Source: JAAXHF01 sp965242605
Lineage (GTDB): Bacteria > Desulfobacterota > Binatia > Bin18
Length of the DNA stretch: 64,000 bases
NCBI GenBank assembly: GCA_965242605.1
Contig: CBDESS010000001.1
Coordinates: 1,736,001-1,800,000 of the forward strand
Reading direction: 5' to 3'
Shown here: positions 56,046 through 63,888 of the stretch, piece after piece
How positions within the stretch are numbered: position 1 is the first letter of the stretch
Layout of the letters: every line of letters begins with the position of its first letter
Made by a program: the position numbers and the translations under genes
The notes under the pieces: model-generated
Told to the model about the DNA's origin: nothing
Databases searched by the model: none
The model's input: the letters and a program-made list of their open reading frames with translations, nothing else

Positions 56046-57371
56046 ATGTCACAAACCGAGAGCCGTCAAAGAGTGCTGGTGCTGACCGTCGGCACGGGCA
56101 CTCCGAATGACCTTGAGGGGTCGCTGTACGCACCGCTGCAAAAGTCGATCGATACCGGGCACTGGACGCGGGTGGTATTCCTTCCGTCCCAGGATACAAA
56201 ACAGCACGCCCAAGAGTTGACCAGGAGACACGCGGAGGGCGCTATTCAGTTCACAACCTTCCCCCTGCCCAAACCGGGGATGGAGAACGATGCCGACGCC
56301 TGCTTCGCTTTTTTCAACAAAAAGCTGCGCGACATCCTGAAAGATGTTGAGGCCGCCAAGGTGCTGGTTGACTTCACCCGCGGCACCAAGGCCATGAGCG
56401 CGGCCCTGGTCCTGGTCGCTGCGGCCCACGATGTGCCGCAGTTCCGCTATATCAGCGGGGACCGGGGCGGGCCGGGCGGTACGGTCAGCGCCGGGACTGA
56501 AAACGTCGGGACCTTTGATACCCAGGCGCTCTACGAGCGAAAGCAGATCGACACCGTCCGCTTGCTGTTCCGGCATGGGCGCTATGCCGCGGCGCTTGCT
56601 GTCCTGCCGCAGCCGGTGCTGCCAACCCCGGACAATGAGCCCCTGGCTGCCGCGCGCCCCCTGGCCGACTTTTTCGGCGCGTGGGACCGGCTCGACTACC
56701 AGTGTGCCGCGGCGCTGCTGAGCGAACTGCCAAAAGCGCTGGCCTTGCCACCGGAGTTGCACGGGTTTCTGCCGGATCCAGAGGTCAAAAGCTGGGTGCG
56801 GAGGCTGGCCCGGCAACCGGCCCGCGATGAGCATAAGCAATTTGCGGCTTGGCTGCGCCTTGTGGTCTGCGACGTGCTGGCCAACGGTCAGCGACGCCTA
56901 CGCAACGGGGAGCTGGAGGATGCGCTGATTCGGGCCTACCGGGTGCTTGAGATGCTCGGTCAGATACAGCTCTTTGACGTGAAGCTTGATTCCTCGGCCT
57001 TGCCAGAGTCCGACCCGTGTATTCAACGGTTCCAGAATTCACTGCGGGCGAAAGACGAGCGGCCGCTGGCGAAGGCCAGACAGGCTGGCCGCCTGGAAGC
57101 CTCTCGGGAAAAGGCCGCGCGACTGCTGCAATGGCAGGGCAACCCCCTGGGCGAAAAGCTGCTCGGGGCGGCCAACCTGTTCAGCCTTGGCACCCGGCGC
57201 AATCAGAGCATTCTCAACCATGAATTTGATGCCCAGGCTCCCAACCCCGATGCTTTGCGACAGATGTATGCCGAACTGGAACGCCTGCTGCTCTTTGATG
57301 ATGAAGCCGCCGCTGAGCGCCTGAAGAGAGCCCGTTGGCTGAGCTTTGAGGCCGGTGGCCCGACAGTCTGA
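56046..57371 (+). CDS. Cas02710 (TIGR02710)-family CARF protein
   Basis: A 441-residue protein. The CARF part starts VLVLTVGTGTPNDLEGSL, with VVFLPSQDTKQHAQEL and the ligand motif VDFTRGTKAMSAALVLVAAA. Near the C-terminus RNQSILNHEF fits a HEPN-type R-x6-H RNase motif. Members of this family are predicted cyclic-oligoadenylate-activated nucleases of type III loci. It lies 11 bases after the DUF1640-like gene and eight before cas1, so it is probably co-transcribed with both. Confidence 0.87.
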   Translation: MSQTESRQRVLVLTVGTGTPNDLEGSLYAPLQKSIDTGHWTRVVFLPSQDTKQHAQELTRRHAEGAIQFTTFPLPKPGMENDADACFAFFNKKLRDILKDVEAAKVLVDFTRGTKAMSAALVLVAAAHDVPQFRYISGDRGGPGGTVSAGTENVGTFDTQALYERKQIDTVRLLFRHGRYAAALAVLPQPVLPTPDNEPLAAARPLADFFGAWDRLDYQCAAALLSELPKALALPPELHGFLPDPEVKSWVRRLARQPARDEHKQFAAWLRLVVCDVLANGQRRLRNGELEDALIRAYRVLEMLGQIQLFDVKLDSSALPESDPCIQRFQNSLRAKDERPLAKARQAGRLEASREKAARLLQWQGNPLGEKLLGAANLFSLGTRRNQSILNHEFDAQAPNPDALRQMYAELERLLLFDDEAAAERLKRARWLSFEAGGPTV

Positions 57372-57379
57372 CACACGTT

Positions 57380-58417
57380 ATGCCTACCCTGTACGTCACC
57401 GAGCCGGGAGCGGTGGTGCGCCGCTCGGCCGGTTCCATTGTGGTCACGCTTGACGAAGACCCCGACGGGCCTGGCCCGCTGCCCGAACGCCGGCGGCGGC
57501 TGATTGAGGTTGAACCCCACCGGCTGGAACTCATCGCCCTCTTGGGCCGGGTGCATATCACCGCGGATGCAACCCAGCTTTGCCTTGAGCAGGGCATTGC
57601 TGTTGCCTGGTTCCGGGCCAACGGCGACTTTGTGGGCCGTCTGGTGCCCGAGCTGTCGCGGACGGCAGACCTGCGGCTGGCGCAGTTCCGTATGGGCACC
57701 GACGAACGGCAGGCGCTCCCGCTAGCCCAGACCTTTGTGGCGGCCAAGCTCCACAACGCCGCCGGGGTGCTGACCGCTCTGCGCTCCAACCGCCGTGGCG
57801 AGCCGGCCTTGGGCCGGGCGATTAGCGACCTCAAGACGCTGGCAGATACGGTTTCGGAGGCGTCCAGCCGGGATGTCTTGATGGGTTTTGAGGGCGATGC
57901 CGCCCGGCGCTATTTTTCGGGGCTGAGGCTTGGCTTTACCGGCGACATTGACTTTACGGGCCGTGCCCGCCGGCCGCCGCCCGACCCGGCCAACGCCCTG
58001 CTGTCCTTTGGCTATGTCCTGCTGGCCAACGCCTTGTCCAGCCTGCTGGAAGCGCGCGGTTTTGACCCCTATCTCGGCTTTATGCACACCGTCCGCTCCG
58101 GTCGTCCCAGCCTGGCGCTTGACCTGCTTGAAGAGCTGCGTCATCCGGTCGTGGACCGCTTTGTGCTGCGGACGTGCAACCTGCGCCGGTTGCGCCCCGG
58201 GCATTTCGAGGCCGACCAGGAGCGGGGCGGGGTGCGGCTGACACGCGAGGGGCTGCGAACCTTCTTCCGCGCTTGGGAGGCGTTCATGGACGCCCCCCTG
58301 CCGGGGATTGAGGAGGACATTTGCCCGGAGGACCTGATCCGCCGCCAGGCTGACCGCCTGGCCGGCCATGTACGCGGCCATGAGCCTTACCGGCCCGTGC
58401 TGCTGCGCCACACATGA
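57380..58417 (+). CDS. cas1: Cas1, CRISPR integrase
   Basis: A 345-residue Cas1 with all metal ligands visible: E171 in MGFEGDAARRYF, H236 in GFMHTVRSGRPS and D248 in LALDLLEELRHPVVDR. It integrates new spacers with Cas2 at the leader end. Length and domain order are standard. ATG follows the CARF gene closely. Confidence 0.95.
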   Translation: MPTLYVTEPGAVVRRSAGSIVVTLDEDPDGPGPLPERRRRLIEVEPHRLELIALLGRVHITADATQLCLEQGIAVAWFRANGDFVGRLVPELSRTADLRLAQFRMGTDERQALPLAQTFVAAKLHNAAGVLTALRSNRRGEPALGRAISDLKTLADTVSEASSRDVLMGFEGDAARRYFSGLRLGFTGDIDFTGRARRPPPDPANALLSFGYVLLANALSSLLEARGFDPYLGFMHTVRSGRPSLALDLLEELRHPVVDRFVLRTCNLRRLRPGHFEADQERGGVRLTREGLRTFFRAWEAFMDAPLPGIEEDICPEDLIRRQADRLAGHVRGHEPYRPVLLRHT

Positions 58418-58428
58418 GGAGATAGCTG

Positions 58429-58716
58429 ATGCTCCATTTTGTGGTGTGCTATGATATTACGAGCGATCAACGCCGCCGTCATGTGGCCGAATGCCTGGAT
58501 GCCTACGGTGATCGTGTGCAGGACAGTGTGTTCGAGATGGTGGTTGACCGCGCGCTCTTTGACAGATGTATCTCAGAGTTATCCGGTCTGATTGACCCGA
58601 CCGAGGACACCGTGGCGGCCTACCGCTTGTGCGCCGCCTGCGAGAAAGAGCGGTTGTATCTTGGTCTGGGCCAGCAGGCCGAGCGAGTCGGTGAGGAGGA
58701 TGTCTTCATCGTTTGA
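58429..58716 (+). CDS. cas2: Cas2
   Basis: A 95-residue ferredoxin-fold protein beginning MLHFVVCYDITSDQRRRHVA, with the conserved Asp in YDIT, and continuing YGDRVQDSVFEMVVD. Structural partner of Cas1 in spacer integration. GAGGAGATAGCTG precedes the ATG. Last cas gene before the leader. Confidence 0.95.
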   Translation: MLHFVVCYDITSDQRRRHVAECLDAYGDRVQDSVFEMVVDRALFDRCISELSGLIDPTEDTVAAYRLCAACEKERLYLGLGQQAERVGEEDVFIV

Positions 58717-58913
58717 GCGGCAGTCGTAACCCCCGCCGGCCTGGAAAACCTGCGGGAGTTACGAAACCGGGGAAGCGTATGAAATCGCTGGGATTTTACA
58801 TCCTCCGTCGCAGCGAGAACCGCCCGATCAGACGGCGGAGGCCGTCCCGGTCGGGCGGTTACGAAAACCGCCGGGGTAAGCGCTTGTCAGAGAAGGAGAA
58901 TTGTGGTAGAGGT
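58717..58913 (+). promoter_or_regulatory. CRISPR leader
   Basis: The 197 bases between cas2 and the first repeat. They contain a direct repeat, GTTACGAAACCGGGGAAGCG near 58758 and GTTACGAAAACC then GCCGGGGTAAGCG near 58857, and a hairpin at 58819-58859. The array promoter and Cas1-Cas2 docking sequence should lie here because the first repeats are the best conserved and crRNA tags face this way. No clear -35/-10 pair was found. Confidence 0.8.
58819..58859. other. Two-level hairpin in the CRISPR leader
   Basis: ACCGCCCGA (58819-58827) pairs perfectly with TCGGGCGGT (58851-58859). Inside, GACGGC (58831-58836) pairs with GCCGTC (58841-58846) around a GGAG loop. It could end cas2 transcripts, form a cruciform, or mark the leader for integration. 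No T-run follows. Confidence 0.6.
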
Positions 58914-61320
58914 GTTTAGTTCGTTGCCCCGCTTCGTAGGGGATTGAAACGCTCCCACGGCTTCAGCAATCTTGGGAATCTGTCGCGTAGATGGTTTAGT
59001 TCGTTGCCCCGCTTCGTAGGGGATTGAAACCTTGAGCGCCACAAACCAAGCCGCTTCGAACTCCTCCCAGTTTAGTTCGTTGCCCCGCTTCGTAGGGGAT
59101 TGAAACGACCCTCCTTTGACAACTTTTCCCCAGAGATATTCCGTTTAGTTCGTTGCCCCGCTTCGTAGGGGATTGAAACTTATTCATCCTTGTCCTCCCC
59201 GTTCACCCATGTGCTCGTTTAGTTCGTTGCCCCGCTTCGTAGGGGATTGAAACTTGTTGGTTTCGCCACCTCTGCTTTTCATGAATACAGTCTACAAGTT
59301 TAGTTCGTTGCCCCGCTTCGTAGGGGATTGAAACCTGCTTGCATTCTGCCTCTGGGGGGTTTATACTGACCATGGTTTAGTTCGTTGCCCCGCTTCGTAG
59401 GGGATTGAAACCTGGCCCACGGACATGACTGCCCGCTGAACTCCGTCACGGAGGTTTAGTTCGTTGCCCCGCTTCGTAGGGGATTGAAACTTTTTCACCT
59501 CCTCGTAGTTTGCCAGAAACTTCTCTCTGGGTTTAGTTCGTTGCCCCGCTTCGTAGGGGATTGAAACGTCTCCTCCTTGCGTTGGTCCTTGATCCACAGG
59601 CGAATGCGTGTTTAGTTCGTTGCCCCGCTTCGTAGGGGATTGAAACTTGGCCTGGCTGGCATCATGTTCACGCCCATCACGGGTGTGAGTTTAGTTCGTT
59701 GCCCCGCTTCGTAGGGGATTGAAACGCAATCGGTTCTGCTGGGAGAACATCGCCGAGCGGAAGAATGTTTAGTTCGTTGCCCCGCTTCGTAGGGGATTGA
59801 AACCCTGCGGATCATGCAGCGATGGGCACAATCGGGCCACGATGGTTTAGTTCGTTGCCCCGCTTCGTAGGGGATTGAAACGATCGTGACCAGATTACCG
59901 GCCCGGGTGACAGACCCCAAAGGTTTAGTTCGTTGCCCCGCTTCGTAGGGGATTGAAACAGGATGTAGTCCTGTAGCCCGTTGCCTACATTTTTGGTGTA
60001 GCGTTTAGTTCGTTGCCCCGCTTCGTAGGGGATTGAAACGGTCGAACAGCAGTTAGCCCCGGGCGAAAAGGCTGCCTATGAGTTTAGTTCGTTGCCCCGC
60101 TTCGTAGGGGATTGAAACCGTCATTGCTTTTCGTTCCTCCATCATTGGCTCCTTTAGTTTAGTTCGTTGCCCCGCTTCGTAGGGGATTGAAACACGAGAC
60201 GGTCCTCTGGCTGCCTCGGTGATCCTGGTGGCGGTTTAGTTCGTTGCCCCGCTTCGTAGGGGATTGAAACGCTTTATACACAAGCACGTCCATCACGATT
60301 GAGGCGACTGTTTAGTTCGTTGCCCCGCTTCGTAGGGGATTGAAACAGTGATTCTCTCTTGGCTGAATCCTCAAGGATGACCCCATGTTTAGTTCGTTGC
60401 CCCGCTTCGTAGGGGATTGAAACCACAACGATATCCGCGGCCAAGCCCTGCATATGCTTGCTATGTTTAGTTCGTTGCCCCGCTTCGTAGGGGATTGAAA
60501 CCATCCGGGTCCTCATAATCCGCCTCATTGTAGATATCCTTGAGGTTTAGTTCGTTGCCCCGCTTCGTAGGGGATTGAAACCAATTGCCCCATCGCTTTT
60601 ACGGATGGCAAACAGCCTGTTGTTTAGTTCGTTGCCCCGCTTCGTAGGGGATTGAAACTTAACGAGGTGCTTGCCCCGCAAGCCCGCCGGATTTTGAGCT
60701 AAGTTTAGTTCGTTGCCCCGCTTCGTAGGGGATTGAAACGCAACTATCTTCAAAGCTTGGGTTTGTTCCCCAAGCTCCGTTTAGTTCGTTGCCCCGCTTC
60801 GTAGGGGATTGAAACGATAAGAATGACAGGCTTCTTAATTTTAGGCATAGCGGTGTTTAGTTCGTTGCCCCGCTTCGTAGGGGATTGAAACACGGTAAAG
60901 TGCTCTACGATCTCAACCAGGCGGGTCCGTTTAGTTCGTTGCCCCGCTTCGTAGGGGATTGAAACTGTATACCAATTCCGAGCGCCTTCTTGCAGATCCT
61001 GCCTGCGTTTAGTTCGTTGCCCCGCTTCGTAGGGGATTGAAACGCGATGCAACCCCGGTGCCGGGCGGATACAACTTCTCTATTAGTTTAGTTCGTTGCC
61101 CCGCTTCGTAGGGGATTGAAACGGCTGAGCCGTAGCGTCCTGCCCTCTACCACCTTCTGCGTTTAGTTCGTTGCCCCGCTTCGTAGGGGATTGAAACTGC
61201 CACATCCAGTTACTCCTTGGCGGAGGGGGACTCTGCCTGTTTAGTTCGTTGCCCCGCTTCGTAGGGGATTGAAACCCGCTCGTGTGATTTTTGCACCCGC
61301 CACTATGAAAGCCGGTCGTG
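58914..61320 (+). CRISPR. CRISPR array, leader-proximal part: 31 repeats
   Basis: Thirty-one 37-base repeats start at 58914, 58994, 59070 and so on to 61239, with spacers of about 36-45 bases. Each starts GTTTAGTTCGTTGCCCC, has CTTCGTA between CCCC and GGGG arms, and ends ATTGAAAC. The final eight bases match the crRNA 5' tag used by type III systems, so the transcript runs left to right from the leader beside cas2. I saw no substitutions among these repeats. Spacers differ from one another. The spacer at 60740-60778 contains an eight-base inverted repeat (AGCTTGGG and CCCAAGCT). Confidence 0.97.
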
Positions 61321-61357
61321 GTTTAGTTCGTTGCCCCGCCTGGTAGGAGATTGAAAC

Positions 61358-61393
61358 AGCCCGAGTGATATGGCGTCACCCGGGCTTTTCTAT
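61358..61393 (+). terminator. Terminator-like hairpin occupying a spacer position
   Basis: The 36-base interval AGCCCGAGTGATATGGCG then TCACCCGGGCTTTTCTAT folds as AGCCCG-A-GTGA with TCAC-C-CGGGCT followed by TTTT, a typical intrinsic terminator shape. It lies at the boundary between normal and altered repeats, so it could reduce read-through of the leader transcript into the micropeptide cassettes. Confidence 0.65.
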
Positions 61394-61558
61394 GTTTAGT
61401 TCGTTGCCCCGCCTGGTAGGAGATTGAAACCGTCGGCAACCTTGCCAATACGGACGCGCAACAGCCCGGGTGATATGTTTAGTTCGTTACCCCGCCTGGT
61501 AGGGGATTGAAACCAAACCGCTCCAGGACGCCCTGGAGCAAGAACGAAAGGAGAGAAC

Positions 61559-61684
61559 ATGAATGATTTCTGGGAAGGAACCCTCGCGCTGATTGGGGCA
61601 CTGATCGGGCATCTTGTGGACACGGCTGTGGCTGATCAGGACCAGGACAACGATCACACGGAAGATCAGGGGAAAGGAGAGTAG
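61559..61684 (+). CDS. Array-embedded micropeptide 1 (type A, 41 aa)
   Basis: A 41-residue ORF beginning MNDFWEGTLALIGALIGH, then LVDTAVADQDQDNDHTEDQG and KGE. It has one hydrophobic helix of about 16 residues and a strongly acidic tail. Forty-five bases separate it from the repeat at 61477. They hold a perfect stem GCTCCAGG/CCTGGAGC with ACGC loop (61520-61539) and the Shine-Dalgarno AAGGAGAG seven bases or so before the ATG. Fourteen bases later the next repeat starts. No known family. Confidence 0.7.
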   Translation: MNDFWEGTLALIGALIGHLVDTAVADQDQDNDHTEDQGKGE

Positions 61685-61947
61685 CGCCTGTCAGCAAAGT
61701 TTAGTTCGTTGCCCCGCCTGGTAGGAGATTGAAACCGTCGGCAACCTTGCCAATACGGACGCGCAACAGCCCGGGTGATATGTTTAGTTCGTTGCCCCGC
61801 CTGGTAGGAGATTGAAACCGTCGGCAACCTTGCCAATACGGACGCGCAACAGCCCGGGTGATATGTTTAGTTCGTTGCCCCGCCTGGTAGGAGATTGAAA
61901 CCCAACCGCTCGCAGGACGCCCTGGAGCAAGAACGAAAGGAGAGAAC

Positions 61948-62094
61948 ATGAGTGATTTCTGGAAAGTAGTCCTTGGGGGGAGTGGAGCACTTCTCGGGTA
62001 TATTATTGACAAGACTCTTGAGGAGAAGCAGGACCAGGACAACGAGCCCGGCCAGATCGAAGATCACACGGAGGATCAGGGGAAAAGAGAGTAA
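61948..62094 (+). CDS. Array-embedded micropeptide 2 (type B, 48 aa)
   Basis: A 48-residue ORF starting MSDFWKVVLGGSGALLGYII, with an EEKQDQDNEPGQIEDHTEDQ segment before the end. Type B keeps the MSDFWK start and DHTEDQGK tail of type A, but the middle (GGSGALLGYIIDKTLEEK) differs. The upstream stem is imperfect (GCTCGCAGG with CCTGGAGC). Same Shine-Dalgarno. Preceded by two consecutive copies of the repeated spacer. Confidence 0.7.
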   Translation: MSDFWKVVLGGSGALLGYIIDKTLEEKQDQDNEPGQIEDHTEDQGKRE

Positions 62095-62263
62095 GTGGTT
62101 TAGTTCGTTGCCCCGCCTGGTAGGAGATTGAAACCGTCGGCAACCTTGCCAACACGGACGCGCAACAGCCCGGGTGATATGTTTAGTTCGTTGCCCCGCC
62201 TGGTAGGGGATTGAAACCCAATCGCTCGCAGGACGCCCTGGAGCAAGAACGAAAGGAGAGAAC

Positions 62264-62407
62264 ATGAATGATTTCTGGAAAGTAACCCTTGGGGGGGGTG
62301 GAGAACTTCTCGGGTATATTATTGACAAGATTCTTGAGGAGAAGCAGGACCAGGACAACGAGCCCGGCCAGGAAGATCACACGGAGGATCAGGGGAAAGG
62401 AGAGTAA
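62264..62407 (+). CDS. Array-embedded micropeptide 3 (type B, 47 aa)
   Basis: MNDFWKVTLGGGGELLGYII then DKILEEKQDQDNEPGQEDHT. Compared with micropeptide 2 it lacks one codon (I) and carries several substitutions (GGGGE for GGSGA) without loss of frame. Same leader stem, Shine-Dalgarno and flanking repeats. Confidence 0.7.
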   Translation: MNDFWKVTLGGGGELLGYIIDKILEEKQDQDNEPGQEDHTEDQGKGE

Positions 62408-62493
62408 GTGGTTTAGTTCGTTGTCCCGCCTGGTAGGAGATTGAAACCCAACCGCTCGCAGGACGCCCTGGAGCAGGAACGAAAGGAGAGAAC

Positions 62494-62637
62494 ATGAGTG
62501 ATTTCTGGAAAGTAGTCCTTGGGGGGGGTGGAGAACTTCTCGGGTATATTATTGACAAGACTCTTGAGGAGAAGCAGGACCAGGACAACGAGCCCGGCCA
62601 GGAAGATCACACGGAGGATCAGGGGAAAGGAGAGTAA
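62494..62637 (+). CDS. Array-embedded micropeptide 4 (type B, 47 aa)
   Basis: MSDFWKVVLGGGGELLGYII then DKTLEEKQDQDNEPGQEDHT. It is a mosaic of copies 2 and 3: start as in 2, middle as in 3. The repeat in front (62411) has GTTGTCCCG. No repeated spacer lies between this cassette and the preceding one. Confidence 0.7.
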   Translation: MSDFWKVVLGGGGELLGYIIDKTLEEKQDQDNEPGQEDHTEDQGKGE

Positions 62638-62806
62638 GTGGTTTAGTTCGTAGCCCCGCCTGGTAGGAGATTGAAACCGTCGGCAACCTTGCCAACACGG
62701 ACGCGCAACAGCCCGGGTGATATGTTTAGTTCGTAGCCCCGCCTGGTAGGAGATTGAAACCCAACCGCTCGCAGGACGCCCTGGAGCAGGAACGAAAGGA
62801 GAGAAC

Positions 62807-62932
62807 ATGAGTAATTTCTGGGAAGGAACCCTCGCGCTGATTGGGGCACTGATCGGGCATATTGTGGACACGGCTGTGGCTGATCAGGACCAGGACAACG
62901 ATCACACGGAAGATCAGGGGAAAGGAGAGTAG
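62807..62932 (+). CDS. Array-embedded micropeptide 5 (type A, 41 aa)
   Basis: MSNFWEGTLALIGALIGHIV then DTAVADQDQDNDHTEDQGKG. Differs from micropeptide 1 at three residues. Its upstream leader is of the imperfect-stem kind seen with type B, so leader and ORF types have been exchanged between cassettes. Confidence 0.7.
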   Translation: MSNFWEGTLALIGALIGHIVDTAVADQDQDNDHTEDQGKGE

Positions 62933-63028
62933 CGCCTGTCAGTAAAGTTTAGTTCGTAGCCCCGCCTCGTAGGGGATTGAAACCCAACCGCTCCAGGACG
63001 CCCTGGAGCAAGAACGAAAGGAGAGAAC

Positions 63029-63154
63029 ATGAATGATTTCTGGAAAGTAACCCTCGCGCTGATTGGGGCACTGATCGGGCATCTTGTGGACAGGGCTGGG
63101 GCTGATCAGGACCAGAACAACCCTCACACGGAAGATCAGGGGAAAGGGGAGTAG
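63029..63154 (+). CDS. Array-embedded micropeptide 6 (type A, 41 aa)
   Basis: MNDFWKVTLALIGALIGHLV then DRAGADQDQNNPHTEDQGKG. A type A body with the type B start (FWKVT). Perfect upstream stem GCTCCAGG/CCTGGAGC. The preceding repeat (62947) has the restored CCCC/GGGG arms with CCTCGTA loop. Confidence 0.7.
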   Translation: MNDFWKVTLALIGALIGHLVDRAGADQDQNNPHTEDQGKGE

Positions 63155-63250
63155 CGCCTGTCAGTAAAGTTTAGTTCGTAGCCCCGCCTCGTAGGGGATT
63201 GCAACCCAACCGCTCCAGGACGCCCTGGAGCAAGAACGAAAGGAGAGAAC

Positions 63251-63376
63251 ATGAATGATTTCTGGAAAGTAACCCTCGCGCTGATTGGGGCACTGATCGG
63301 GCATCTTGTGGACAGGGCTGGGGCTGATCAGGACCAGAACAACCCTCACACGGAAGATCAGGGGAAAGGGGAGTAG
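63251..63376 (+). CDS. Array-embedded micropeptide 7 (type A, 41 aa)
   Basis: Same translated sequence as micropeptide 6, with a near-identical 222-base cassette, indicating recent duplication. The repeat before it (63169) has the altered tag ATTGCAAC. Confidence 0.7.
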   Translation: MNDFWKVTLALIGALIGHLVDRAGADQDQNNPHTEDQGKGE

Positions 63377-63472
63377 CGCCTGTCAGCAACGTTTAGTTCG
63401 TAGCCCCGCCTCGTAGGGGATTGCAACCAAACCGCTCCAGGACGCCCTGGAGCAAGAACGAAAGGAGAGCAC

Positions 63473-63580
63473 ATGAGTGATTTCTGGAAAGTAACCCTCG
63501 CGCTGCTGATTTGGGCACCGACATATCCCTGGCTGGCCTATGCTGGCCGGAGGGAGGAGGAAGGGGGAGGTAAACAATGA
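63473..63580 (+). CDS. Array-embedded micropeptide 8 (divergent, 35 aa)
   Basis: Begins like the others, MSDFWKVTLALL, then changes to IWAPTYPWLAYAGRREEEGG and a short end. The leader stem and Shine-Dalgarno are conserved (GGAGAGCAC before ATG). The acidic tail is lost. Its stop overlaps the next ATG (ATGA), so it is coupled to the membrane protein ORF that follows. Confidence 0.62.
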   Translation: MSDFWKVTLALLIWAPTYPWLAYAGRREEEGGGKQ

Positions 63581-63861
63581 GAGCAATACTGGTGGGGCTT
63601 GCTGTTGCCGCCGTGGTGGCCGTTCTGGTGTATAGATGGCGCAGGTGGCGGCTCTCACAGCAATGGCCGGGGTGCGTGATCTATGCTCTATGGTGGTGTT
63701 TTGCCAGCCGGATGAGGCGCGGACCGCACTCACAGCAATGGCCGGGGTGCGTGATCTATGCTCCCCGGCGTAAGCTGGAGGCCGCGATTGATGCTGCTGA
63801 CCAGGGCCTGCCTGGCCAGGAAGAAGGCGCGGGTCCTGACCCCAGAAGAAAAGCCCCGTAG
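63577..63861 (+). CDS. Small membrane protein coupled to micropeptide 8
   Basis: A 94-residue ORF with an N-terminal membrane helix (ILVGLAVAAVVAVLVYRW), a basic stretch and two copies of SQQWPGCVIYA. These correspond to a 34-base direct repeat near 63655 and 63731. AGGGGGAGGTAAACA precedes the ATG. It ends one base before the terminal truncated repeat. No family recognised. Confidence 0.5.
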   Translation: MRAILVGLAVAAVVAVLVYRWRRWRLSQQWPGCVIYALWWCFASRMRRGPHSQQWPGCVIYAPRRKLEAAIDAADQGLPGQEEGAGPDPRRKAP

Positions 63862-63888
63862 GGTTTAGTTCGTTGCCCCGCCTGGTAG

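Larger units (their letters stand above)
61431..62723 (+). repeat. One 46-nt spacer present five times
   Basis: Spacer copies at 61431-61476, 61736-61781 and 61819-61864 are identical; those at 62135-62180 and 62678-62723 differ by one base (CCAATACGG to CCAACACGG). Each begins CGTCGGCAACCTTGCC and ends ACAGCCCGGGTGATAT. The end overlaps the start of the terminator-like spacer (AGCCCGAGTGATAT), so both probably come from one source locus. A copy directly precedes the repeat in front of cassettes 1, 2, 3 and 5. Confidence 0.92.

Noticed and set aside
58713..58919. 68-codon ORF across the CRISPR leader
   Set aside because: Arginine-rich low-complexity product that overlaps the leader hairpin and runs into the first repeat; position fits a leader, not a gene.
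58996..61052. Minus-strand ORFs with recurring VSIPYEAGQRTK or FNPLRSGATN peptides
   Set aside because: They are read-through of CRISPR repeats and spacers on the opposite strand; the recurring peptides are the repeat translated in different frames.
61396..63389. Minus-strand ORFs across the micropeptide cassettes (SLMFSPFVLAPGRP and similar)
   Set aside because: They cross repeat boundaries, lack Shine-Dalgarno sites and merely mirror the plus-strand cassettes, where stem, Shine-Dalgarno and ORF are all in register.
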